Below, piece by piece: positions 41,637-49,036 of a stretch of 64,000 nt of DNA (the first letter of the stretch is position 1; each line of letters opens with the position of its first letter). The notes under the pieces were generated by a model, which was not told the DNA's origin, did no database searches, and saw nothing but the letters and a program-made list of their open reading frames with translations. Location of the stretch: the NCBI RefSeq assembly GCF_021044825.1, contig NZ_JAJNOC010000013.1, forward strand, positions 62,001 through 126,000, written 5' to 3'. A program made the translations under genes and the position numbers. This DNA is from Massilia phyllostachyos. Its GTDB lineage: Bacteria > Pseudomonadota > Gammaproteobacteria > Burkholderiales > Burkholderiaceae_D.

Positions 41637-41678
41637 CTAGCGATTCCCCCACAACCTAGTCGTAGTTCGCGGTGTCAT
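41637..41678 (-). CDS. Possible threonine-rich leader peptide of thrS
   Basis: A 13-codon open frame, MTPRTTTRLWGNR, between tRNA-Val and the terminator. Four of 13 residues are Thr, three of them consecutive (codons 5-7). A weak AAAGG lies 10 bases before its ATG. The codons ACA CCG CGA overlap a segment (ACCGCG) that can pair with CGCGGT about 35 bases downstream, as in a classic attenuator. Whether it is translated is unknown; the length is short enough for chance. Confidence 0.35.
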   Translation of the reverse strand: MTPRTTTRLWGNR

Positions 41679-41724
41679 AACCGTCGGTGCCTTTCTCGCT
41701 CTTACTGTGTACTGCTGTGTATTC

Positions 41725-41801
41725 TGGTGGGCGGTGCAGAATTCGAATCTGCGACCCCTTGGATGTCGACCAAGTATTCTAACCAGCTGAACTAACCGCC
41801 C
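41725..41801 (-). tRNA. tRNA-Val (anticodon GAC)
   Basis: A complete 77-base cloverleaf including the encoded CCA. The acceptor stem GGGCGGT/ACCGCCC has 7 bp, the D stem is GTTC/GAAT, the anticodon stem CTTGG/CCAAG encloses the loop TCGACAT, and the T arm is GCAGA-TTCGAAT-TCTGC. The anticodon read from the perfect stem is GAC (Val). Position 33 is C instead of the nearly universal U. The D arm and variable region resemble tRNA-Asp. It stands directly upstream of thrS, a conserved place in Burkholderiales. Confidence 0.9.
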
Positions 41802-41810
41802 GATGCAGGC

Positions 41811-41839
41811 ATTATAAGGAGCGCACGCTGCATAAGCAA
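41811..41839 (-). promoter_or_regulatory. Promoter of tRNA-Val (and possibly thrS)
   Basis: On the minus strand TTGCTT (41834-41839), a 17-base spacer and consensus TATAAT (41811-41816). The predicted start is only a few bases before the mature tRNA end. Confidence 0.65.
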
Positions 41840-41911
41840 GGCTTGTCCTGGAAAAAGTTTCCTGGCGAGCTTGCCAGGGTACGTAGCCGATCCTTGATTT
41901 ACACTATCGGG

Positions 41912-42832
41912 ATGTCAACCCAACCCTCCACCGAACACCTGCACGCCCATCTCGACGGCGATGCGCGCCATGCCCACACCATCGAAGGCCGCAGCCAGAT
42001 GGCGCTCGGCGTCGCACTCGGCATGACCCTGCTGTTCGCCGTCATCGAGGTCGTCACCGGCTTCATCTCGAATTCGCTGGCCCTGATTTCCGACGCCGGC
42101 CACATGGTGACCGATGCCGCCGCCCTCGGCCTGGCCCTGATGGCGCAGGCCATCGCCAGCCGCCCGCCCTCGCACCGCCACTCCTTCGGCTTCGTGCGCG
42201 CGGAGGCGCTGGCCGCTTTCGTCAACAGCCTGGCCATGCTGGCCCTGGTCGCCTGGATCATGTGGGAAGCCGCGCAGCGCCTGCTGCATCCGGAACACGT
42301 GCAGGGCGGCGTGGTGCTGGTGGTGGCCGTGACCGGCGCCTGCATCAACCTGCTGGTGGCCTGGGTGCTGTCGCGCGACAACGCCAGCATCAATACCCGC
42401 GCGGCGCTGGTGAACGTGATGGGCGACCTGCTCGGCTCGCTGGCGGCGATCGCTTCGGGCGCCATCATCTATTTCACCGGCTGGGTGCGGGTCGACCCGA
42501 TCCTGTCGATCTTCGTCGCCCTCCTGATCCTGCGCTCCACCAGCGGCATCCTGCGCGAGTCCTACCATTTCCTGATGGAGGGCGTCCCGCACGACATCGA
42601 CTACCTGGAGGTGGGGGCCAGCCTGAAGGCGGTCGACGGCGTGCTCGACGTGCACGACCTCCACGTCTGGGACATGTCGCCCGGCCACCCGGCCCTGATC
42701 GGCCACCTCGAGATCGCCAGCCTGGAGCGCTGGCCGGCGGTGCTGGCCGACGTGCGCGCCATGCTGCGCGAACGGCACGGGATCGACCACGTGACCCTGC
42801 AGCCGGAAGCCGCCGGCGGCAAGTCGCTGTAA
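41912..42832 (+). CDS. Cation diffusion facilitator, CzcD/ZitB-like metal exporter
   Basis: Inner-membrane proton-coupled exporter of divalent metals such as Zn, Co or Cd (306 residues). Six membrane segments and a C-terminal cytoplasmic dimerisation domain are visible. A His-rich N terminus (HLHAHLDGDARHAH) precedes them. The metal site in segment 2 is intact (SDAGHMVTD: Asp61, His64, Asp68). In segment 5 the expected HxxxD is NVMGD (Asn168, Asp172), so one His ligand is replaced. ATG at 41912 is chosen since the frame upstream overlaps the tRNA promoter. It is divergent from tRNA-Val. Confidence 0.9.
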   Translation: MSTQPSTEHLHAHLDGDARHAHTIEGRSQMALGVALGMTLLFAVIEVVTGFISNSLALISDAGHMVTDAAALGLALMAQAIASRPPSHRHSFGFVRAEALAAFVNSLAMLALVAWIMWEAAQRLLHPEHVQGGVVLVVAVTGACINLLVAWVLSRDNASINTRAALVNVMGDLLGSLAAIASGAIIYFTGWVRVDPILSIFVALLILRSTSGILRESYHFLMEGVPHDIDYLEVGASLKAVDGVLDVHDLHVWDMSPGHPALIGHLEIASLERWPAVLADVRAMLRERHGIDHVTLQPEAAGGKSL

Positions 42833-42902
42833 GCGGCGTCTTACCCGCCCTGTGCCCGCACGCCGATAGCGACCCTGCCGCCGCGCTGCGCATAATGCGC
42901 TC

Positions 42903-43862
42903 ATGGATTGCGAACGCACTGTCTTCGACACCCTCATCATCGGCGGCGGGCCGGCCGGCCTCACCGCCGGGGTCTACCTGCGCCGCTTCACCCGCCACGT
43001 CGCCCTGGTCGACAAGGGCAACAGCCGCCTGTCCTGGATCCCCGTCTCGCACAACTATCCGGGCTTTCCCGACGGGGTGAACGGCATGGAGCTGCTGGAA
43101 AACCTGCGCGCCCAGCTCGCCAACTACGGCGGCAGCGTGATGCCGGGCGAGATCCTCGACCTGCGCCTGGAAGACGGCCTGTTCGTGGGCGACTACGCAC
43201 CTGGTGACGGCGGCGAGCCCTGCCAGATCCGCGCCCACACCGTGCTGCTGGCCACCGGCGTCGCCGACAAGGGCATGCCGGTCGAGCGCTGGGACGAGGC
43301 GGTGCACGCCGGCGCCGTGCGCCTGTGCCCGGTCTGCGACGGCTGGGACGTGATCGACCAGCGCATCGGCGTCGTCACCTCCGAGATCAACCCGGTCGGG
43401 CACGCCCTGTTCATGCGCACCTTCAGCGCCGACGTGCTGCTGTTCGAGCGCGGGCCGGTCTCGACGCTCAACGACGAGGAACGCCAGCAGCTGGCCGCCG
43501 CCCAGGTGACGCTGGTGCAATCGCCCCTGGTCGGCGTCACCATGAGCCAGGACATGAAGCCGATCCTGCACACCAAGAATGGCGAGGACTACCACTGTGA
43601 CGTGTTCTACCCGATGCTGGGCGAGAACGCGCGCTCGGAGCTCGCCAGCGGGCTCGGGGCCGAAACGGTCGAATGCCGCAAGCTGCTGGTGGACGACCAT
43701 TGCCGAACGGGGGTGCCCGGCCTGTTCGCGATCGGCGACGTCACGCGCGGCCTGAACCAGATCGCGGTCGCCACCGGCCAGGCCGCACTGGCGGCCACCA
43801 CCATCCACAACACCCTGCCCTGGACGCTGCGCACCGCGAAGGACGCGGCGGCGGCCAGCTAG
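42903..43862 (+). CDS. Thioredoxin-reductase-like FAD oxidoreductase with CPVC motif
   Basis: Flavoprotein of 319 residues with the thioredoxin reductase fold. The N-terminal FAD motif is GGGPAG (14-19), the redox pair CPVCDG is at 142-145, and the C-terminal FAD motif FAIGDVTRGLNQIAVATGQAA is present. The glycine-rich NADPH motif expected just after the CxxC is missing: the strand reads IGVVTSEINPVGHA. This suggests a different electron partner or a dithiol oxidase-type role, as in FFTR/DFTR or HlmI/GliT-like enzymes. It is the first gene of a tight four-gene run. No strong ribosome site is seen. Confidence 0.85.
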   Translation: MDCERTVFDTLIIGGGPAGLTAGVYLRRFTRHVALVDKGNSRLSWIPVSHNYPGFPDGVNGMELLENLRAQLANYGGSVMPGEILDLRLEDGLFVGDYAPGDGGEPCQIRAHTVLLATGVADKGMPVERWDEAVHAGAVRLCPVCDGWDVIDQRIGVVTSEINPVGHALFMRTFSADVLLFERGPVSTLNDEERQQLAAAQVTLVQSPLVGVTMSQDMKPILHTKNGEDYHCDVFYPMLGENARSELASGLGAETVECRKLLVDDHCRTGVPGLFAIGDVTRGLNQIAVATGQAALAATTIHNTLPWTLRTAKDAAAAS

Positions 43863-43864
43863 GG

Positions 43865-44329
43865 ATGCGGCGCGCGCAAGGCATCCGCACGGTCGCGCTG
43901 CTGGAGGCGGCGAAGGGCGTGGTGGTTCTGCTGACCGGCTTCGGCCTGTTCGCGCTGCTGCACCGGAACGTGCAGGTCTTTGCCGAAGAGCTGGTGCGGC
44001 ACAGCCACCTCAACCCGGCCGCGCACATGCCGCGCGTCTTCATCGACTACGCCGGCCACCTGGACGACGCCGGCCTGATGCAGCTCGCCTTTGCCGCCAT
44101 CGCCTACTCAAGCGTGCGCCTGGTCGAGGCCTACGGCCTGTGGTTCGAGCGCGCCTGGGGCGAGGGCGTGGCGGCTTTCAGCGGCGCCATCTACCTGCCG
44201 TTCGAACTGCGCGAACTGTTTATCAAACCCGGCCTGCTCACCTTCTGCCTGCTGCTTATCAACCTGGCCATCGTGCTGTTCATGATCGACAGCCTGCGCC
44301 GGCGCCGGTCCGCGCCGCCGCCGCGCTGA
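43865..44329 (+). CDS. DUF2127 family membrane protein
   Basis: A 154-residue protein with about four membrane segments (near residues 8-28, 65-85, 90-115, 122-142) and the RTVALLEAAKGVVVLL start and GLWFERAWGEGVAAFSGAIYLPFE block typical of DUF2127. Function unknown. It starts 2 bases after the flavoprotein gene, so it is probably co-translated, and the GH1-like gene follows by 6 bases. Confidence 0.8.
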   Translation: MRRAQGIRTVALLEAAKGVVVLLTGFGLFALLHRNVQVFAEELVRHSHLNPAAHMPRVFIDYAGHLDDAGLMQLAFAAIAYSSVRLVEAYGLWFERAWGEGVAAFSGAIYLPFELRELFIKPGLLTFCLLLINLAIVLFMIDSLRRRRSAPPPR

Positions 44330-44335
44330 AAGTAT

Positions 44336-45676
44336 ATGATCGACGACACGGCCCCATTCCAGGAAGCGCCCATGGTTCCCAACCAGCCCGGTTTCATCTT
44401 CGCCACCGGCATCGAAAACAGCATTCCCACCATCGACGGCGGCCGGGTGCGCATGGACGAGATGGACAAATGCGGCCACTACCGCCACTGGCGCCGCGAC
44501 TTCGACCTGGTGCAGGAAATCGGCATCCGCTTCCTGCGCTACGGACCGCCGCTCCATACCACCCTGGTGGGACCCGGGCGCTACGACTGGTCGTTCGCCG
44601 ACGAGACCTTCCTCGACCTGCGCCGGCGCGGCCTGGTCGCGATCGTCGACCTGTGCCACTTCGGCCTGCCGAACTTCCTCGGCGACTTCCAGAACCCGGA
44701 CTTCCCCGCCATCTTCGCAGACTACGCGCGCGCCTTCGCCCAGCGCTATCCCTGGATCCAGCTCTACACCCCGGTCAACGAGATGTCGATCTGCGCCCTA
44801 TTCTCCGCCCTGTACGGCTGGTGGAACGAGCAGCAGCGCAGCGACCGCGCTTTCGTGACGGCCACCAAGCATCTGGCAAAGGCCAACCTGCTCGCCATGC
44901 GCGCGATCCTGGAAGTGCGGCCGGACGCCCTCTTCATCCAGAGCGAGTCGACCGAGTACTTCCACGCGATGTCGCCGAAAGCGATCGGCCCGGCCGAGAC
45001 CATGAACGCGCGCCGCTTCCTGTCCCTCGACCTGAACTACGGCCGCCGCGTCGACTCGACCATGTACGAATACCTGATGGACAACGGCATGACGCGCGAG
45101 GAGTACCACTACTTCCTGAACAACAACCTGAAGCACCACTGCATCATGGGGAACGACTACTACCAGACCAACGAGCACCTGGTCGACGCCGCCGGCCTGA
45201 CGCGCGCCTCGGGCGAGGTGTTCGGCTACGCGGTCATCACCCACCAGTACTACAACCGATACCGGCTGCCGGTGATGCACACCGAGACCAATCTGTGCCA
45301 GGGTCCGAACGGCGACGAGGCCGTGAAATGGCTGCGCAAGGAATGGGCCAACGTGTTGCGGGTGCGGAACAACGGCGTGCCCCTGGTCGGCTTCACCTGG
45401 TACTCGCTGACCGACCAGGTGGACTGGGACACGGCCCTGCGCGAGAACAACGGCAACGTCAACGCGCTCGGCCTCGTCGACCTGGACCGCAATATGCGCC
45501 CGGTCGGCCACGCCTACCGCGACCTGATCCGCGACTGGACCGAGGTGCTGCCGACCCAGAGCGTGTGCCTGCAGGTCCCGCTGGCGCTGGAGCACGACTA
45601 TCCGGACTGCGTGCCGCCCTTCCCGCGCCAGGGCGTCGAGTGCGACGTGACCGGCGCTCCAATGAATACGGAATAA
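44336..45676 (+). CDS. GH1-like glycoside hydrolase family protein
   Basis: A 446-residue TIM-barrel protein related to glycoside hydrolase family 1. The acid/base Glu is E149 in TPVNEM (family: T.NEP) and the nucleophile is E317 in MHTETN (family: .TENG). Both catalytic glutamates are kept, but the surrounding motifs diverge from classical beta-glucosidases. There is no signal peptide, so it is cytoplasmic. The start may be 44336 or the ATG at 44372 (MVPNQPGF), which begins the conserved part. Its neighbours are a DUF2127 gene and an SDR gene within 6 bases each. The substrate is unknown. Confidence 0.85.
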   Translation: MIDDTAPFQEAPMVPNQPGFIFATGIENSIPTIDGGRVRMDEMDKCGHYRHWRRDFDLVQEIGIRFLRYGPPLHTTLVGPGRYDWSFADETFLDLRRRGLVAIVDLCHFGLPNFLGDFQNPDFPAIFADYARAFAQRYPWIQLYTPVNEMSICALFSALYGWWNEQQRSDRAFVTATKHLAKANLLAMRAILEVRPDALFIQSESTEYFHAMSPKAIGPAETMNARRFLSLDLNYGRRVDSTMYEYLMDNGMTREEYHYFLNNNLKHHCIMGNDYYQTNEHLVDAAGLTRASGEVFGYAVITHQYYNRYRLPVMHTETNLCQGPNGDEAVKWLRKEWANVLRVRNNGVPLVGFTWYSLTDQVDWDTALRENNGNVNALGLVDLDRNMRPVGHAYRDLIRDWTEVLPTQSVCLQVPLALEHDYPDCVPPFPRQGVECDVTGAPMNTE

Positions 45677-45682
45677 ATCGCC

Positions 45683-46408
45683 ATGCGCTTCTCCGGCAAG
45701 GTCGTCCTCGTCACCGGCGCCGCCAGCGGCATCGGCCTCGCCACCGCGCGCCGCTTCCTTAACGAAGGCGCGCGCGTGGCCCTGGTCGATCGCGATGCCG
45801 GCGCCCTGCCCGCCGCCGCCGCGCAACTGGGCGGCGATACCCTGCAACTGGTGTGCGACGTCGGGGTGGAAGAGGACGTGGCCGGCGCCGTCGGGCGGCT
45901 ACTGGCGCACTTCGGCCGGCTCGACGTGGTCGTCAACAATGCCGGGCTGATGGTCTTCAAGCCGATCGAGGCCCTGAGCGGCGCGGACTGGATGAAGGTG
46001 CTGCAGGTCGACCTGCTCGGCGCCTTCTACTTCATCAAGCAGGCCTTTTTGCACATGGCGCACGGTGGCGCGATCGTCAACCTGTCCAGCATCCACGCCG
46101 TCGCCACCGAAGTGAACGTCGCGCCGTATGCGGCCGCCAAGGCGGCGCTGCTGTCGCTGACGCGCTCGGCGGCACTGGAAGGCGCGCCGAAAGGCATCCG
46201 CGTCAACGCCGTCGTGCCCGGCGCGGTCGACACGCCCATGTTGTGGAACAACCCGCACGTGGCGTCCGGCGACGAGCACCTCGACAGCGGCGAGGTCGGG
46301 AAAGCCGGGGACGTGGCGGCTGCCGTCGCCTTCCTTGCGTCCGGCGATGCGACCTTCATCCAGGGCGCCTCGCTGCTGGTGGACGGCGGTCGCTTGTGCC
46401 GGCTGTAG
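45683..46408 (+). CDS. SDR-family oxidoreductase
   Basis: Classical short-chain dehydrogenase of 241 residues. It has TGAASGIG (11-18) for NAD(P), NNAG, and the catalytic set Ser136 (LSSIH), Tyr149 and Lys153. A C-terminal VDGGRL motif is present. Asp at the end of strand 2 (LVDRDA) suggests preference for NAD(H). It lies 6 bases after the GH1-like gene and may act on the same sugar or alcohol. Last gene of the operon. Confidence 0.9.
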   Translation: MRFSGKVVLVTGAASGIGLATARRFLNEGARVALVDRDAGALPAAAAQLGGDTLQLVCDVGVEEDVAGAVGRLLAHFGRLDVVVNNAGLMVFKPIEALSGADWMKVLQVDLLGAFYFIKQAFLHMAHGGAIVNLSSIHAVATEVNVAPYAAAKAALLSLTRSAALEGAPKGIRVNAVVPGAVDTPMLWNNPHVASGDEHLDSGEVGKAGDVAAAVAFLASGDATFIQGASLLVDGGRLCRL

Positions 46409-46426
46409 TGCCGGCTCACGAAGATA

Positions 46427-47059
46427 TCAGCCCTGCCCCGACGCCAGCGCGATGCGCTTGCGGATACGTCGGGCTTCCTGGGCATCACCGGCAGCCTCGG
46501 CGCGCTGGGCCTGCACGCCCAGCCAGGCCAGCAGCGGACGGCGCCATCCCTGGTTCGAAGCCGTGTCGATGGCCTGGTCGATGCTGTCCGGCGTGATGCG
46601 GCCCGCCTTCAAGGCGGCGCCGGCCGCGACCAGGCGCGCCAGCGGATCGGCGACGCCGCTAACCTGACCGGACGCCAGTACGGGGCGATGCTGTTCGGGC
46701 AGCTGGGCTGGGCTCACATTCTGCCAGCGGCCGTACAGGTAATCGGCATAGGCGCGCTGTTCCGGCGTGGCGTCTTGCGCCAGCGCGGCATAGCCCGGGC
46801 AATCGTCGAAGTCGAGGCTGGCCACGCGCGCCGCGCAGCGCACCAGCTCCACCTGCGCGACGTAGTCGGCGCGGCCGGTGGCCGTGGTCGCAAGCCGCGC
46901 GCTGCGAAATCCGGCGTCGGCGGCGGCCGTGTGCCCCTTCAGGTAATCGTCGACCGACCCGTCCAGCGCCCCCTTGGCGTCCGCCTGCCAGTCGGGCGGC
47001 AGCGGCTTGCTGGAGCAGGCGGCGAGGAGCACAACTGCGAGGAAGGCGGGGATTCTCAT
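46427..47059 (-). CDS. Lipoprotein of the MCE (Mla-like) operon
   Basis: A 210-residue lipoprotein. Lipobox LLAACSS (Cys at about 15) after a short signal peptide. The mature part is helical with repeated Ala-rich segments (tetratricopeptide-like in feel), unlike the PqiC-type auxiliary lipoprotein. ATG at 47059 overlaps the MCE gene stop (ATGA), so it belongs to this operon. Function unknown; it may link the system to the outer membrane. Confidence 0.75.
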   Translation of the reverse strand: MRIPAFLAVVLLAACSSKPLPPDWQADAKGALDGSVDDYLKGHTAAADAGFRSARLATTATGRADYVAQVELVRCAARVASLDFDDCPGYAALAQDATPEQRAYADYLYGRWQNVSPAQLPEQHRPVLASGQVSGVADPLARLVAAGAALKAGRITPDSIDQAIDTASNQGWRRPLLAWLGVQAQRAEAAGDAQEARRIRKRIALASGQG

Positions 47060-47988
47060 GGCAGCTTGATCTCCTGGTTGCTGCGGGCGAAAGGCCACTT
47101 GCGGTTGATCTCGTCGACCAGGCGGTTCACCTTGCGCAGGCTGGCGTCGACCTCGCCGCGCAGGGCGCCCAGGTCCTGCGTGGCCACGCGCGCATTGGCG
47201 CCCACCGCCTGGGCTTCGACCAGCACCGCGTCGACCTTCTTGAGCGTATTGCTGGCGTCCTGCAGCACCGTGTTCAGCTGGCGCACCGCGGCCTGGGCGT
47301 CGTCCATCACGCCCTCCTTGCCGTAGACCCGGCGCTCGGTCTTGTCGAGCAGCGAATTGATGCGGTCCAGCGCTTCGCGCAGTTTGCGCGCCTCGGCGTC
47401 GCCGCCCATCACGCCGCCCAGCACCCCGCCCGGGCCGTTCATGCGGCCGGTGAGCGTGTTGATGTTCGAGAGGCTGGCGTTGATGTCGGAGTCGTTGGCC
47501 GTCATGGTCTCCAGGTTCTCCAGCAGCGCGCGCGCGGTGGCGACGATGCGCGGGATCTCGGCGGTGGCGTCGCCGCGCAGCACCGAGCGGGTCGCGCCGG
47601 CCGGCAGCGGCGGATCGTTCAAGAGGCCGGTGAAGGCGCGCAGCCGGGTCTCGCCGACGATGCTCGACTCCAGCGTAAACACGCTCGAGGTGCGCAGCCA
47701 CTTCGCGTCCTTGCTCTGGACGTCCACCAGGATCCGCACCTTGCCGTCGTCGGCCAGCTCGACCTGGTTGACCCGGCCGATCGGGAAGCCGGCGAAGGTC
47801 ATGTCCATGCCGGGGATGACGCCAGACGAATCGTCGGTCTCCAGCACCAGGCGCTGGGTCGGCTCGAACACGCCGCGCGCGTGCATCACGTAGCCGATGA
47901 AGGCGGCGACCAGGATGCCGATCGCCACCAGGAGGATCAGGGCTTTGAGTTCGACGTGCTTCGGTTCGTCCGGCAAGGGTTCGGTCAT
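47056..47988 (-). CDS. MCE-domain lipid-transport protein (MlaD-like)
   Basis: A 310-residue membrane-anchored substrate-binding protein of an MCE lipid transporter. One membrane segment at about 14-34 is followed by a single MCE domain (VFEPTQRLVLETDDSSGVIPGMDMTFAGFPIGRV) and a long helical C-terminal region from about 150. That region is longer than in E. coli MlaD (183 residues). It lies 9 bases after the permease gene and overlaps the lipoprotein gene. Confidence 0.88.
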   Translation of the reverse strand: MTEPLPDEPKHVELKALILLVAIGILVAAFIGYVMHARGVFEPTQRLVLETDDSSGVIPGMDMTFAGFPIGRVNQVELADDGKVRILVDVQSKDAKWLRTSSVFTLESSIVGETRLRAFTGLLNDPPLPAGATRSVLRGDATAEIPRIVATARALLENLETMTANDSDINASLSNINTLTGRMNGPGGVLGGVMGGDAEARKLREALDRINSLLDKTERRVYGKEGVMDDAQAAVRQLNTVLQDASNTLKKVDAVLVEAQAVGANARVATQDLGALRGEVDASLRKVNRLVDEINRKWPFARSNQEIKLP

Positions 47989-47997
47989 GGGTCTCTT

Positions 47998-48804
47998 TTA
48001 AATGTATTTGAGTGCCAGCGAGGCCGCTTCGATCACCAGCAGCACGAACAGCAGGCGCAGCGCGCCCGGCTGCACGGTGACGTGGACGCGGCGCGGATAG
48101 CGCTGCAGCTCGAGGATGGCGGCGGTCGGGATCAGGGCCACGGCCAGGCCGAAGAACACGGTCTTGAGCACGAAGCCGAGCGTCACCGCCGGCGAGAACA
48201 CGCGGCCGACGGTGCGGGTGTAGTCGGCAATCCCCCACGGCAGCAGGCCGTACACGTTCACGTAGGCCAGCACCAGCACAAGGGTAGCGCTGACCATCGC
48301 CATGCTGAGCACGCCGAAGGAGTTCGCCAGCAGCTGCGGCACCATGTCGCGCCGCAGCCGGCGCAGCGCCTCGTCGTTGGCCGCCTGCGGCGACATGCCG
48401 GCGCGCGCCAGGCCCAGCGCCGAGGCGTCGAAGGCCATGCTGGCGCGCAGGGCCACGAACATCGCGGCCGATAAGGGAATCAGTTCCAGCACCAGCACCC
48501 GCACCACCATCTCCAGCGCGAAGTGCGACAGGCCGTAGCTCTTGGCGGTGACCAGCACGATGCGGATGATGACGAGGCTGATCAGGGCCGAGGCCAGTGC
48601 AAACCAGGGCAGGACCTGCCAGGTGCTGGCGTAGATGCAGCGCGCGGCGGAGAGGCGGTTTTCGCGGTTGTAGGTGGAGGGCGAGAGCGCCATCACCATC
48701 GCCACGGCGCCCAGGTGGACCATGTACCACCAGCTGCGCAGGTAGCGCAGGAAGGCGAGGCCCCAGAGACTGGGGCGGGTGACGAGGTGGTGGGGGCGGG
48801 GCAT
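47998..48804 (-). CDS. MlaE-type ABC transporter permease
   Basis: A 268-residue permease of the MlaE family, with about six membrane segments and the coupling region RASMAFDASALGLARAGMSPQ. Together with the MCE protein it should form a lipid transporter across the envelope, but no MlaF-type ATPase gene is present between or beside them. ATG at 48804 is the first convincing start (MPRPHHLV). There is no ribosome site, and TATCAT lies 10 bases upstream, so the mRNA may be almost leaderless. Confidence 0.85.
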   Translation of the reverse strand: MPRPHHLVTRPSLWGLAFLRYLRSWWYMVHLGAVAMVMALSPSTYNRENRLSAARCIYASTWQVLPWFALASALISLVIIRIVLVTAKSYGLSHFALEMVVRVLVLELIPLSAAMFVALRASMAFDASALGLARAGMSPQAANDEALRRLRRDMVPQLLANSFGVLSMAMVSATLVLVLAYVNVYGLLPWGIADYTRTVGRVFSPAVTLGFVLKTVFFGLAVALIPTAAILELQRYPRRVHVTVQPGALRLLFVLLVIEAASLALKYI

Positions 48805-48881
48805 GGTGTCAATATGATACAAAGTTTGGAGGGGAAGTTGCGGGTTTGTATCGAGTTGTAGCGCTGGTGGGTGTTCGACGA

Positions 48882-48910
48882 ACTTGGGTTCCGGCCTTCG
48901 CCGGAACGAC
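48882..48910 (+). repeat. REP-like palindromic repeat, copy 4
   Basis: ACTTGGGTTCCGGCCTTCGC then CGGAACGAC, with a TTCCGGC/GCCGGAA stem. It pairs with copy 5 in opposite orientation about 75 bases on. Confidence 0.75.
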
Positions 48911-48982
48911 ATGCTGGGGGAGCGGGCTAGCGGTTTCGTTGGTACCACTCGCCGAAAAACCGTCATGCGCGCCACTGGCGCC

Positions 48983-49015
48983 CATGACTCCCGGCGCAGG
49001 CCGGGACCCAAGTTT
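48983..49015 (-). repeat. REP-like palindromic repeat, copy 5
   Basis: CTCCCGGCGCAGGCCGGGAC followed by CCAAGTTTGC, reverse orientation. It is preceded by CGCGCCACTGGCGCC, the reverse complement of the flank of copy 2. Confidence 0.75.
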
Positions 49016-49036
49016 GCACGCATGCCGGGAACGCAA

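Noticed and set aside
41675-41722. Alternative frame ending in GTDGYDTANYD after tRNA-Val as a protein fragment
   Set aside because: The frame runs into the tRNA with no start codon, so it is not supported as a gene; it is kept in mind as a rival to the leader peptide.
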